NCBI RefSeq assembly: GCF_026151205.1
Contig: NC_087073.1
Coordinates: forward strand, 21,046,837-21,110,836
Length of the DNA stretch: 64,000 bases
Direction: 5' to 3'
Source of the DNA: Bolinopsis microptera
Taxonomy: Eukaryota; Ctenophora; Tentaculata; Lobata; Bolinopsidae
The notes below the pieces were generated by a model. It saw only the letters and a program-made list of their open reading frames with translations, was not told where the DNA came from and made no database searches. A program made the translations under genes and the position numbers. Shown piece by piece: positions 1 to 12,337 of the stretch (position 1 is the first letter of the stretch; each line of letters begins with the position of its first letter).

Positions 1-18
1 AGTAGTCACGTGACTAAC

Positions 19-2971
19 CTCTAAGTTCCTTCTTCCTCTCGTGCTTCTTGTCCTCCAACATAACAATATCCTCGTAGTATTCCTTAGTTCCGAACATCTT
101 CTCCAACAGAGCATGTCTCCCCTCCAGCTCCAGCTTCTCGTCCAGAGCTCGCTTACTCTCTCTAATCAGCTCAGTATACTGACTCTCCATTCCAGCTGCT
201 GCACCCATATCCTGTAATACACATTTATAGGAGGAGCACTCTGGTGACTTACAAGTATCACTAAATTACAAGCTATTATGTGACATATCATTGTTAAATT
301 CAAGTGGAGCTTTACTCACATAACAAACTTTAGAGGCGAGCTCTATATATTATTGTAAAAGTGGAGCTTTACTCACATAACAAACTTTAGAGGCGAGCTC
401 TAGAACGTTAGCCCTGAGTTTGAGTAGATCTTGCTTAGCGGTGTCTATAGCTTGAGCCTGGTGCTGTATGTAGCCGTCCAAGGAGTAGGTGTTATCTATA
501 TCTATAGCTATCAGCTTTATCGCATCATTATTATCATACACCCCCTGATATGATATTACACAGTCTGATTATGACTCTGTAACTGTATTTATAATATATG
601 TATATTTTATAATATCACAGTTTGTCAGTTATAATACCATAATACCTTTATAAAGGTATTATGGTATTATAACTGACAAACTCTGATATTATAAATTCAC
701 CTATCTGTTGGCCGTTGCGATATCAGTTAAGTAAAGAAGTAATCACGAGCGAGGATGTCAAATGTGGTGTAACTATAAATCATATAGTCACTATAATAAG
801 AGCAATATAACAATAGTACGTACGTTAATAGTGATATTGACAGTATTGTGAGAAGAGTGAGAAGCAGTCTCACAGTAACTCTGTATCCTGAGCAACACAG
901 CTCTCATCACGTGATCAAGGGTAAACAGGCTCCTGTGTAACTTCAGTCCCCTGTTCTCATGACGACGCGAGGAACAGCCACGTGTCCAGTGCTTGAACGC
1001 TTTCCACAGTCTGTACAGCGGGTGTTAACTTATTCTACACAGTTTCAAGATGCTATGAAGAATAAGATTAGTTAAACAATCAAAATGATAATCAAGATTA
1101 CACCACGTGACTCCACACTGCAAGACTAGTGTAAGTAACACTCCCACACCTGAACTGCTGAAAAGTCCTCATTTTAACAATTTTGAAGAAGATAGTCCGT
1201 TCTCGTAACCAGGAATCTATTTCTGTGATAGTCGTATCCTCCGCAGAACTAGGAGATACCTTCAGGGGATGTAAATGTTAAAAACTAATAACAGTACAGG
1301 TAAAGACTGGTGAAGTCACATGAATATCGGGACTGAGTTACCAGGAAGGAACTAACCATCATAACGTTATCATGAGTAATAGTGTAGAAAATAGCATCGG
1401 CAGGAATAACAGCTTTCTTGACCATCCTCAGATCATAAGGGTTGTAATAGCTACACGCATTCCGGCAAACTCCATACACAAAGTCATCTTTACCAATACA
1501 GGTTACAACACAGTCATCTGATACATCACGCTTCAGGAGGGATTTCAGGATAATATCATCATTCCTGAACATTATCTCAATTATCAGGGGTTGTAACAAT
1601 TAACTTGGCAATTAATAAAGGTGTTGTCGCCGTATTGGGGCACCACAGCCATTACACGGAACTAGTGCTCAAGAGGGTCTTCTCCCATCACTACAGTTAA
1701 CGCGATCATGTCCCCAGACAGTTCGCGTTGTTGAGTCAAGAAAAATCAAAAATATTTTGAACACAAAATCTTGCAATGTTGCTCATTATAAAAATAGTTA
1801 ACAATATGACATGCCAGATACCTCACTCCGTATTTTGCTGCATTTTTATTCATGGCAGCAAGTCTCTGAGAATGCAGATGATTTAGTTCACCGATCACTT
1901 CCTCCCCCCTTTGGTACTTTACAGTCTTTATAAAGTGCATGACATCATCAGGTGGACTGGACGACACGTCAATGTCAGGAACTGGACCTGACGAAGATAA
2001 ATCATTCAACTGAAAAACATTAAACTTCAATTTGAGAGCTGTCAATATCATACCTTTTTTCCCCTTAATCCAATCAATTACTTGAGATGAGATGAGACCT
2101 CAAGTCATTTATTTCGTACATTTCTTCTATATTTCGTTATTGAAATTACTCAAGTTGAGGTATAAATTACATACTTTTAGATTCGATTGAAGGCAACACT
2201 TTAGCCTTCTTCTCTATTTCAGGAACAGATGGTAAATTCTTGTTTTCAAACGATTTACGTCGTCTTGAAAGAGCAGGTAATACAACATTCTCCTGTTTAG
2301 CTGGGGGTTTCCGTCTTGCAAAAAGAACTGCCTGTGTGGTATGAGTAAATTAAAATAGTTTATTTTAACATTAAACACCAAATCAACGATTACAGCTTTG
2401 AAAGATGGCTAATAACAGAGAAGAATGAATAGTTTGACTAGCAAGAGGTTAAATTGAATATGATATAGTAGGGATCTATACTTGTTTTACCTGCTGAGGT
2501 ATTGGATTTGAAGCACCTCTTTGTACTCGTGGAGAAATTTGTTTTAATTTTCGAACTCTGATTTCCATATGATCTGATTCATTTTGATCTTTTCGCCTCT
2601 GCTTGCGGACCTGATGCAGAATTTCTAATTAGGAGGGCAACTATTAAGCACAAAATTTATTCATAGTAAAAATTTAACCGGTCAAAATAATAAGAGAATA
2701 TAAACATGTGCGATAATTTTATCATTATTATATCTTGAGAGAGAGAGAGAGATCTTGAGGTCCTGCATCTAAGATATGATTTCTCAGTAATCACCTGAAT
2801 AAGGTTTTGAGCAGAGAGAGGATCATATATGGGGGTTTCTGTTTGTAAGATAGGAGGGGCACTGGCGATTACACTCCTGAAGGACTGATTGTACTCCGAG
2901 TTGGATGGAACCACTCCATAACCTTCGTGAAGAGTGTCTGAGTAACCCTCTCCAGCATTGTGCTCATCCAT
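19..2971 (-). CDS. Axonemal dynein heavy chain, N-terminal exons (partial, runs off left edge)
   Basis: Motor subunit of a ciliary dynein arm; only the N-terminal tail is in the window. I assembled nine minus-strand exons: 2795-2971 (ATG at 2971), 2491-2610, 2175-2331, 1827-2009, 1357-1575, 1150-1259, 824-1010, 377-544 and 19-211, each with AG/GT borders. Phases agree throughout except between exons 3 and 4. Diagnostic tail motifs appear in the family order: YYNPYDLRMV then FYTITHDNVMM (exon 5), IDSWLRERTIFF (exon 6), RLWKAFKHWTR followed by LFTLDHVMRAVLLRI (exon 7), and DIDNTYSLDGYIQHQ (exon 8). The first 150 residues are low-complexity and poorly conserved, as usual for these tails. Exon 9 is a charged helical segment (ALDEKLELEGRHALLEKMFG). 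The order of motifs fits single-headed inner-arm types, but I cannot choose the paralogue. Linker, AAA+ ring and stalk would lie left of base 1. Confidence 0.85.
300..406 (-). repeat. 58-bp tandem duplication of a dynein exon end plus donor
   Basis: The end of exon 8 (coding LELASKVCY) with its GTGAGT donor and about 15 intron bases occurs twice, 58 bp apart. The upstream copy is in frame with the exon and is taken as the real donor (exon ends at 377). The second copy is an intronic decoy donor. Confidence 0.75.
609..692. repeat. 84-bp near-perfect palindrome
   Basis: Two 42-base arms meet without a spacer at 650/651 and show one mismatch (cacag against ctctg). It lies in the dynein intron between the exons at 824-1010 and 377-544. 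The RNA of either strand could form a long hairpin. It may be a foldback element or a palindromic MITE. Confidence 0.85.
2110..2126 (-). other. Possible 17-nt microexon of the dynein gene
   Basis: Exon 3 (2175-2331) ends in phase 1, whereas exon 4 (1827-2009) must be read in phase 0. The intron between them contains ttgag, then GTCTCATCTCATCTCAA, then gtaatt. A 17-nt exon there restores the phase exactly and adds the residues SLISSQ. The coordinates are approximate. A different donor for exon 3 would also solve the mismatch. Confidence 0.25.
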
Positions 2972-3589
2972 ACAACGCTAAAAATAACATATTAATAGTA
3001 CAACTTTAAAGTATTACAATGTGTGTAAGCCATCTCGATGTGGAGTGATTCAAGCTTTCCAAGAAAATTTATCATTATCTTTACATCCAAAACAAGGGTA
3101 TCTTTGAACTCAAAAGGGTAAGAACTTTTTGGCCCACATTAAATATATCTTCTCACCAACAGCCACGATAGATATTCTCCCAGCAATGGCGCTTATACAT
3201 AAGGGGACAGATATTGGTAAAGACAGATACATGTTGTAGACTATAGTTCCATTTCTGAATGGGTATTCATTAGGAATTATATTTTATCTTGGGTTTGTTT
3301 TTTAGGCAGCTAGTGAAAACTTAATGTTTTGTTACAGAAAATCACAGTTTCTAAATTGAGGGCGCTCTAAATCGGAGTTTTACTGTAGTTGCTTCTGATA
3401 GAAGAGGTGAGCAGCTGTTTTTAGTCCTATGGAAAAACATTATTCTTAGCCCAAGTTATTGCTAGTCAAAAGGTCAGCGCATATGTGTAATGGTATCGGT
3501 AAGGTGATGGTATCAGTGAAGTGATCGAGGAATCCCCCTGAACTTTCAGGATATGCTCTAGTATAATAGGGATCATTTAGAAGAAGTTC

Positions 3590-3920
3590 TCAGGCATGCT
3601 GGAATTAAGTCTATTGAAACTTTCATCGGTTCGGCTAGACTAAGGTGGTAAGGACACATTGTCAGAATGCCAGAGACACGGTTTCCCAATTTTTTACTGG
3701 ATTGGAAACCAAACTATGGAAAGAGACTGAGAGGATGACCACCAAAGGCTGTGTACTCAAGGATGCGGCTGACTTTACAGGTGTCGATAACATCAGCAGA
3801 GATGCAGTAAAACAGTTAGCTCTAAAATGAGTGGAATGGAGGAACCTGGAACATGTTACACTGTAGAAGAGGTGTGTGTGATGCAGGCCACTCCCATGGC
3901 TAGGAGGAGACCTCTTCATG
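3590..3920 (+). pseudogene. Decayed non-LTR reverse-transcriptase C-terminal fragment
   Basis: Reading through stops, the plus strand gives ARLRW, stop, GHIVRMPETRFPNFLLDW, then GKRLRG, stop, PPKA. This resembles the conserved tail of many LINE-type reverse transcriptases (RW-GH-RM, then GKR-GRP). Two in-frame stops and no upstream RT domain show that it is a dead fragment. It stands alone between the dynein gene and the foldback elements. Confidence 0.6.
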
Positions 3921-4195
3921 TAGCATTTATGTATGTATAGGGATCATTTAGAAGAGATTCTTCGGCCAGAATTTATTTTAAATTGTTCGATTTTGAAAAT
4001 GTTGGTCCTCTAATAATTATCAAAAACGAGGTTGTACTGCTGAGAGCAAAGTCGAGACTCTTTTCTTTTGTTTGGTGGTCCAGTGTCACTCGAAACTCGC
4101 CTGAGCAATCAATTCCAGAGGGTGAACTAAGGACTTCTATGTAATCATATCTCCTCGCCCAAAAATCCGTGATTGAGGGTGAAATAAAGAATGAG

Positions 4196-4685
4196 GGTAC
4201 CCTGCAGGTCACTTTTATTTAGACAATTTAGCACTATAAAAATGTGCTTCTTCAAATTATCTATCATTCTCATTGTATTGCTGTGTAAATTTAATTTTAA
4301 TTATAATGCTAATTAATTTTAACATTTAAAGGGAATATTTATTTTATAGTTGTAGGTTTATAACCGACCAGGTACCCTGCAGGTCACTTTTATTTAGACA
4401 ATTGATTCACGATGTCAATCCTTCGCAGCTCGGTGAGGCACAGTGGTGCATCTCGCCGATCTACCGAAGTAGGTTGCGAGAAGTTGGTTGCGAGAAGAAT
4501 TATTTGATGCGCGGCGCGACCCAGTAGTGCATCGCGCTACAATTTAGACAATAGCACTATAAAAATATGCTCCTTCAAATTATTTATCATTCTCATTGTA
4601 TTGCTGTGTAAATTTAATTTTAATTATAATTCTAATTAATTTTAAAGTGAATCTTTATTTTATAGTTGTAGGTTTATAACTGACC
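4196..4685. repeat. Duplicated AT-rich element (two copies) with intervening GC-richer segment
   Basis: A block starting near taccctgcaggtcac and ending gtaggtttataaccgacc (4196-4373) reappears in diverged form at about 4540-4685. The first 30 bases of the block are also repeated at 4373-4403. Between the copies, 4403-4535 is related to 5447-5535 (both contain cacgatgt-aatccttc-cagctcgg). This looks like nested insertions of one small non-autonomous element family. Confidence 0.6.
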
Positions 4686-4966
4686 AGGACGCGCGCCGAG
4701 TTGGACTCAAATATTTTACGAGTATCATTCGTTAATTTTATAAGCAAAATAATCGATGAACTAAAAAGCTTTTAAGTTTTTTGATTAATCTTCGAAGTCC
4801 ATTTCAAGGTCGGCTTGCATTTAATCTTACTTTGGAATTATTGTTGAATTGCGTACATATTTATTATCTCCTTAACGGGTGATACTCGTAAAATATCTGT
4901 TCCATATATTGGACCGTCGACGAGTCCAACTCGGCGCGCGTCCTGGTAGGTTGTAAACCTACAACT
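4664..4966. mobile_element. Foldback/MITE-like element with 45-bp inverted arms
   Basis: Left arm 4664-4708 and right arm 4922-4966 are inverted copies. The core accaggacgcgcgccgagtt pairs with the complement at 4928-4947. Inner sequence also pairs (attttacgagtatca with tgatactcgtaaaat). There is no coding capacity, so it would be non-autonomous. I could not define a clean target-site duplication and do not assign a superfamily. Confidence 0.65.
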
Positions 4967-5401
4967 TCATGAATCGAGATCAAATCTTTTGCATTGTATT
5001 GAAAATCAATTTATGCACTTATATAGATTATTTAAATACTTTTAAAAGAGAACAACAAACTAAAAACCCTTATTGTCTTATTTCTCCGTAAAAAGCACAA
5101 TATCGTAAATATAATATAATTTTGTTGTTAAATTGCCTATAAAGTGATTTTAAACAAATGATAAAGTCCACATTTAATTTAATCAACTTAGTTCAGAATC
5201 AAGCAATTCAAACTACTATATTATTTTATGTGTATTAAATTAAATGTGCTTTCGGTGGAGATATTATAGCGCACGCCTTACTTTTGACGGATGATGTTGT
5301 TGAATGTTTCAAAATATTGACCTACCGCAGGCCGGGAATAACAATTTTTTCATATAGCGTATTTGGTTTGTCGTCCATTAATTAACAATGCAATAGCCGA
5401 C

Positions 5402-5590
5402 AAATAGAGATTAGGCGGAATGACAGGCTGAGCGCGGCCCAGTAAGACTCACGATGTTAATCCTTCACAGCTCGGCGAGCTCGAGGCCCAGTGCAGTGCA
5501 TTTCACCGATCTAGCGAATAGAAATGGTTGATTCACAATGTCATTTATACTGGACGGCGCTCCGCCTGTCATTCCGCCGAATCTCTATTC
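5402..5590. mobile_element. Second foldback/MITE-like element (about 190 bp)
   Basis: Inverted arms: agagattaggcggaatgaca at 5406 and the complementary gtcattccgccgaatctct ending at 5586. A diverged partial relative lies at about 5700-5750 (tatactggacggtgc). Internal sequence is shared with 4403-4535, so these elements belong to one local family. Confidence 0.6.
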
Positions 5591-5759
5591 GTAGACACGA
5601 TACATCCACTTATATTATAGTGAAACGAAAACGGGGGTCACGACGTGATACAATACATTACTTGATCATGTGTAATTAAGTTATGCAATGGTTGATATTT
5701 GATTATACTGGACGGTGCTAGCCCATCATTCTGCCATATATCTTCGATTGTGTGCTTAT

Positions 5760-8700
5760 AAAAACTTGTTAAGCCACCATCTAAGTTATTCGAAAGCCCA
5801 TGGAACTTAAAAATTATGTTTTCTTCAGCTCCAGTGATTGAGCATGACAACTTAAAACCTTAAAACCTATATCGTGTAGTTATTGACTACTTGCATGGGA
5901 GTATCCCTAAGTTAAGATTATATATGATGCTGAGTGCAGAAAAACACTGTTCATTGCTGACATGAAGTGATAACAATAATAGTTTGAATAATATAATTTA
6001 TATATATCTATTGTTATTTCATAACAATTAGTTTTAGTCAGATGTAAAAAGGCAAGTGAAAATTATGCTCAAAAGAATGAGTTCCGAAAAATGTACACAC
6101 TTTCTTCAATCGATATTTTAATTCAGATTAACAAAAAGAATATAGAACACAATCACAATTATGCCTTAAAAATAATACAAACATGGGCGACATTTAAGAA
6201 ATTGTTTTAAGATAGGGAGGCAATGAGGCTGGTGTAGTATGCTTGGTCCTCATACAAAATATCTTAACTTTCTGACTTCCACTCTCTTGTACTGGTAGGG
6301 TGCTTCCAGCAAGTTCTGGGATAATCAGTTATTTAATAAATATAGCTTACATTAAGTAAAGTAAAGTATATATAAAGGGGTATACAGCAGGGGGAATGCT
6401 GAAAGTTGCAGTATTATACCCAGCGCTATTTCAGTCATTTCAAGGTTCGACCAAGAATTTGTCCCTATCTATTCCATTGGAGATTATGTCATTATAACAC
6501 TGATAAATAATTCCTATAAATCACACTAATGCAATGTTTAGAGTTCAAAATCTCTGACCGTATATGTGGCCAAGCTCTTTCCAGCTAAAGAAAATTATTT
6601 TGAACTGTTCTGAACAGTTTCATTTATATCTGAAAGAGCAGTTTCCCTTTGTTGCATATGGAATTATCAGAAATTTCGATCTTTAAACATCACAACCAAG
6701 CGACTCATAAATAATATTCCTATCCGGATATTACACTAATACAATACATGAAAAAAATATGAAAGACACAAAAATCTATCTGCCAACAGATGAAATATGG
6801 GTAAAATGAGGTAAAACAGTCTTCATAATAGGTGTATCATGTGGGTATTAAGCAATCAATCCAATTTGTTGTGGTAAGGATCACCCACCTGCCAACAATC
6901 CCTTTAGTGTTTTTATCAGCTCGCTTTTACATTAGTAATAGTTATGGATGGATGTTTTTAGTAACAGAAGCTTTAAAAAATGTGTTAATCGTCTTCAGCT
7001 AGGGGCGAGGAGGTGATTATATTATGTTGTTCCAAGAGATGGAGTGTCGAGTTTATCTAAAGTATGATGTGCTATGGCAGATTGATCATGGTTTTGTTGT
7101 CGATGGTGTTGTTGTGTCTGTTGTTCTTTCATTCTGTCAATCAGGGATCTGTAGGGGTACTATGAGTAAGGAGATCTCCTTGAGTGTTGAGTGGGTCAAT
7201 TTGATGTCGTGTTGTCCGAGTATCGCAGAGATGGGTTTGGAGAGGGAGGGAAGGAAGGGGAGGGAAACACTTGGGTTTGTTGGTTCAATACTGGTTAAGT
7301 ACTGTTGTCAGGGAGGGTGGGGGAGTTTCAGTTGAACTTCTTCCTAAGTTTTATTTTTGCTCACAGTCCGACACAGCAAATGTTCAAGAAAACTGTAAGA
7401 TGCCTAGCGTGACTGCGTGTAGCCTAGTATGTAGTGTAGTACGAATAGTCATTAGTCAATTGATTGTAACAAAATTTATTAAATTTTATTCTTAGCCTCC
7501 TGGTTACAATATTTTATTTCAAAATTCAAATAAACTTTACATCAATGTATTACATTTATATTTAGAAAAGACCACAATATCTCCTGCACTGTGAGGCAAA
7601 AACATGGAAAATGAGAGCTAGAAAAATATTCTTGAGACTCAACACTACCGGACCGCATCTGGAGTGAGAAACATTATGTAAACATCATAGTAAAATTTAT
7701 TTCGGCTGAACCAAAACACGGTGGTAAAACCATAATTACATTGGTGCCGACCCTACATAAAATACATAATTTGAATCATCAATAAATATTCAAGAGAAAT
7801 TAAAATGTATACGATACCTTCTTGCTACTACTCCACAGACTTACACGACATATCAACAAAACAATATAATTATAGAGTAAGTATCATAGCAAGCATCATA
7901 ATTTTATGATACAATCTTACCACTAAAATTCTGTTTGTACATTGAAGTAATGAAATAACATTTGTTATAGGAACGATGGCGAAGAAACGTGCTGGTAAGT
8001 CAGGTACTTAAAATCATTTCTTTTTGTATTTTCCTTCGAAAATTTATTTCAAAATTGTAACACTAGATAGAAACAATTGGCAATGTAACTTATAAAAAGG
8101 CATAACGTCATATGAACCAATGTTGCTTGTTGTTGTTATAGAGTTAAGGCATTACGAATAACTTCCTTGTAATTTCAATTTTTATAGATATGTAACTTTT
8201 ATTATAGATAACATGTTCCAGGTTATTATTACCAATTCCACCATGGACTCCAAAAGTCTATGAGAGTATGAGTAATTTACCTAAATATTATTTTAACGAT
8301 TTTGATCGAATCGAAATTTTGGACAAGGTCAACAGAAATTAAATAAGAATTGTGACACGAACAAAATCTTATCTTACATTCTATCATAGTGCATAATGCA
8401 TATTACATAATAACAACTGACGCTTTTTATTTCAGTTTTATTTCAGAAAATATCATAAGATGAATTATTACCTGTTTTCCACTTAAATACAGACTATCAG
8501 CTTTATGAAACGTATCGTTTAATATCAAAATGTGAAAAGGAAACGTATCGTTTAATATCAAAATGTGAAAAGGCAAAAGCTAAAGTTCGTGTGAAAAGCA
8601 AAAGCAAAAGCAAAATTACAATTTAATTAATCATAACTTTAACCTTGATCAGTTCACGTGTTATGCTCTACCCTCAGAAAACAACTGACTGAAAATATTA

Positions 8701-9480
8701 CAATGAAAATCATCTGACAAAACATGAATTGAAAAAAGCACATATGACTGCATATAACGAGCTCCATAATATTGTAACCAGTATCTAAGGCAGTGGTTCT
8801 CTTAGCAAGCACTCCGAGCTTGTTATTGTTTAAACAAGCAAGCTTACTGGACCGCGATATTCCTCCTCAATCTACACTCTCTCTAGACTGTAGGGAAGTG
8901 AGCCATGAAGTAGGCTCCATTATTTAACACAGCACCTTAAAGCACCTCCACTTCCGTGAAATTTTCATCAATTGCAGCTGGGGAGTTTTCTCCTTTGATA
9001 AAGTAGATTAGAAGAGGTGGCTGTTAAATTAATTGTTTCATGTCATGCTGAGAGCAGGAGTGCATGCTTACCAATCTCACTTATTAACTCTCCTCTTGTG
9101 TATCGTTGCAGTTATTTCGTTGTAATCGCTCGTAGCTAATCATGTCCGGTGAGTGCACTTATCAATTCATGTTTTCAATAGGAACCCAACTAAAATCCAT
9201 ACAACCTACTTTGTTCTGGACTTTGGTTTGATTTTAGGTCTTGTCCATGGTTTAGTCAGGCTTATGTCGCCCCATGCTCTGGATAAGGATGGTCCTATTT
9301 TTCATAGTAGGAAAATAACCCTGATATTTGTCTCATTAAACTGCAGCTCTGCAGTAATACTAACAATGTGAGGAGTTGCTGACTAACGCAGCTAGCTGTC
9401 TTTGATTTTAGTATTGCTAGAGATCAGGTCTATAGGGTGTGCACTGTGCAGAGCTGTATTTAGCAGAGTTAGTGGTGTTA
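5760..9480. other. Intergenic DNA, no gene recognised
   Basis: AT-rich sequence with stops in all frames. The open frame at 7024-7335 has no recognisable domain and no splice context, so I do not call it. A 33-bp direct duplication (aaacgtatcgtttaatatca) sits at about 8508-8570. Nothing else supportable is visible. Confidence 0.6.
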
Positions 9481-9487
9481 GTAAGTA

Positions 9488-10417
9488 TCATTGGTAAAGG
9501 GTTGTTGTGTCTGAGTGTCGTGTCTGGTTGATGAGCTGCTCGTCTAGACAGGAGAGCAGATCCTGGTATAACTGGTTGTAGTTAGCTCCGTAATACTCCG
9601 TGTAGTTCATCTCCTTGTGGTACTTTAACCTGGGGTACAGCTCAGTCATGGTGACGTAATAGTGACGTAATAGTGATGTAATAGTGACGTAATGATGACG
9701 CAATAGTGACGCAATAGTGATGTAATAGTGACGTAATAATGACGTAATAATGACGTCAGACGTGGTTAGCTAAAGTCAGGGAATATAAAGAAATAGTATC
9801 TGACCTGCCGTACTCGGATAGAATCTTGAGAGAGTATGTATCCAGCTGATTAGTGAGCTCGAGTACCTTGTTCCGGGGTTGGAGGTTCCTTGCAGTACAG
9901 TAGTCTTCAAAACATTCTATCCACAAGGAAATACTGTTGCCAGCTCGGAACGGTTTAGGCTTGGTTATCTGAAATATCAGTAGTCAATAACAGGGTTATT
10001 GTAATATATCAGTAGTCAATAACAGGGTTATTGTAATATATCAGTAGTCAATAACAGGGTTATTGTAATATATCAACTCAATACCATGGTTAAATGCAGC
10101 CTAGAATTGGAACAGTGGCTGTAGGATAACTAAATGAGTGTTCACATGACAGGTTTCCTTGCTTCTCATTGGTTAGAATTCTCACTTACAGGTCTATTAG
10201 AGCCGGAAGGTATCTTGCTGCTGTTGTTTACATGTATCTCAAACAAAGACAACCTAGGAAGTTGACTTTGCATTTCCTGAATTATTGACATTCTCCTGTT
10301 CAAGTTCCTCCCTCCTGTAGACCCTCCTGTAGACCCTCCTGTAGACCCTGCTGTCATCTCCCCAGAGTCCGAACTAGCCGACCTTTTTACACAGTCTCTC
10401 CGTGTGAACAGTCCCAT
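9488..10417 (-). CDS. Gag/capsid-like protein, three exons, about 177 aa
   Basis: Exons 10190-10417 (ATG at 10417), 9805-9968 and 9488-9629 (TGA at 9488) join in frame across GT-AG introns: 534 bases, 177 residues. The N-terminal 76 residues are basic and Ser/Gly-rich, with three STGG repeats. Residues about 77-160 read PKPFRAGNSISLWIECFEDY, CTARNLQP, then KVLELTNQLDTYSLKILSEY. This pattern (PFxxGNSxxxW-x3-FExY-x4-NL-x3-K-x2-L) resembles the capsid N-lobe of LTR-retroelement Gag. There is no protease, RT or zinc knuckle nearby. Introns and a compact frame suggest a host gene derived from Gag rather than a live element. The assignment rests on pattern only. The true start could lie further upstream. 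Confidence 0.5.
9968..10080 (-). repeat. 32-bp tandem repeat at the acceptor of Gag-like exon 2
   Basis: Three units of aacagggttattgtaatata-type sequence. On the minus strand each unit ends gactactgatat-attaca-ataacc. The real junction reads gactactgatat-ttcag, then ATAACC. The array is therefore built on the splice acceptor and the first exon bases. Confidence 0.7.
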
Positions 10418-10714
10418 TCTACTCAATTAGTAGTAATTACCTAATTAGCAGTAATTACTTAATTAGTAGTAATTACTCAATTAGTAGTATTCTTAGTGTT
10501 AAGTTATTGATAAGTTATACTAGTAATGTATTTAACACTACCGCGCATAGACTGTCTAAATAAAAAGGAAACAAAATAAAACAAACAAGCAAAACAGCAG
10601 AGACTATGTAAAATACGTTATCACTAACAAAGACTACAGACGGTATAGTAGTATATGGTAGTATTGTACAATGACTTCCTCCAAGTTCAGGGTTAGTTTA
10701 ATAACAATATGCAA

Positions 10715-10754
10715 TCCCTCTATTGTCCCTATCTCATGTGGGACAATAGAGGGA
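10715..10754. repeat. Perfect 15-bp hairpin, 10-nt loop
   Basis: tccctctattgtccc is followed by tatctcatgt and its exact inverse complement. Its function is unknown. It lies just upstream of the 26-bp satellite. Confidence 0.7.
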
Positions 10755-10785
10755 CACTGTGTTTATAACAATAGAGTACACACTT

Positions 10786-11292
10786 AGTGAGCAATCACAC
10801 ATCACACACTTAGTGAGCAATCAAACATCACACACTTAGTGAGCAATCACACATCACACGCTTAGTGAGCAATCACACATCACACACTTAGTGAGCAATC
10901 ACACATCACACACTTAGTGAGCAATCACACTTAGTGAGCAATCACACATCACACACTTAGTGAGCAATCACACATCACACACTTAGTGAGCAATCAAACA
11001 TCACACACTTAGTGAGCAATCACACATCACACACTTAGTGAGCAATCACACATCACACACTTAGTGAGCAATCACACATCACACACTTAGTGAGCAATCA
11101 AACATCACACACTTAGTGAGCAATCACACATCACACGCTTAGTGAGCAATCAAACATCACACGCTTAGTGAGCAATCACACATCACACACTTAGTGAGCA
11201 ATCACACATCACACACTTAGTGAGCAATCACACATCACACGCTTAGTGAGCAATCACACATCACACACTTAGTGAGCAATCACACATCACAC
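10786..11292. repeat. 26-bp minisatellite, about 20 copies
   Basis: The unit is cacttagtgagcaatcacac plus atcaca, with a few single-base variants (caaac for cacac, cgctt for cactt) and one shortened unit near 10920. Confidence 0.95.
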
Positions 11293-11380
11293 CTTGAACA
11301 CCTCAATAGTAAATGTACTGATCGGCACCTGTACTTCCCGGCCTCGCAAATACGCAACAAAATGGTGCATCAAACTTAAC

Positions 11381-12118
11381 GACCACTCTCACTCTCACTC
11401 ACTCACATAATCACTCTCACTCTCACTCACTCACATAATCACACTCACTCACACTCACTCACACTCACTCACACTCACTCACACTCACTCACACTCACAC
11501 TCACTCACACTCACTCACTCACTCACACTCACTCACTCACTCACTCACACTCACTCACACTCACTCACACTCACTCACACTCACTCACACTCACTCACAC
11601 TCACTCACACTCACTCACACTCACTCACACTCACTCACACTCACTCACACTCACTCACACTCACTCACACTCACACTCACTCACACTCACTCACACTCAC
11701 TCACACTCACTCACACTCACTCACACTCACTCACTCACACTCACTCACACTCACTCACACTCACTCACTCACACTCACTCACACTCACTCACTCACTCAC
11801 TCACTCACTAACACTCACTCACACTCACTCACTCACACTCACTCACTCACACTCACTCACACTCACTCACACTCACTCACACTCACTCACACTCACTCAC
11901 ACTCACTCACACTCACTCACACTCACTCACACTCACTCACACTCACTCACACTCACTCACACTCACTCACACTCACTCACTCACACTCACTCACACTCAC
12001 TCACTCACACTCACTCACACTCACTCACACTCACTCACTCACTCACTCACTCACACTCACTCACTACACTCACTCACACTCACTCACACTCACACACACT
12101 CACTCACACATAATCACA
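11381..12118. repeat. (ACTCACTCAC)n-type satellite, about 740 bp
   Basis: Mixed tetra- and hexamer units (actc, actcac). On the minus strand it begins directly after the donor gtacgtgagtgtgagtg of the exon at 12138-12337. Confidence 0.95.
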
Positions 12119-12137
12119 CACACTCACACTCACGTAC

Positions 12138-12337
12138 CAGTAGCTCACTTGTAAAGATGAAGCACGACAATGACAACAGTCGCCTCAAGGTGGAGATACT
12201 GAGCACTGTGATGATATTAGCTGCGCCACGCACCACAGCACTCGTGCTATCTAATCCAATATTACTGGTATAGTAGTTCTGACCTCTACTATCACGAGCT
12301 AACAATATACTGCAACTTATCATAACATTAGAGATAC
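12138..12337 (-). CDS. Orphan internal exon, hydrophobic protein
   Basis: Open minus-strand exon bounded by a strong acceptor (tttctttagcggcag) and a strong donor (CTACTG then gtacgtgag). The length is 200 bases, or 66 codons plus two. It encodes ISNVMISCSILLA, then RGAANIITVLSISTLRRLLS, LSCFIFTSELL. There are one or two hydrophobic stretches and no motif I recognise. Partner exons are not evident. The next minus-strand gene (Gag-like) has no acceptor in a matching phase, so I do not join them. It could belong to a membrane protein whose other exons are hidden beyond the satellites. Confidence 0.45.

Noticed and set aside
7024-7335. 103-codon open frame
   Set aside because: No domain, atypical composition, no splice sites or neighbours supporting a gene.
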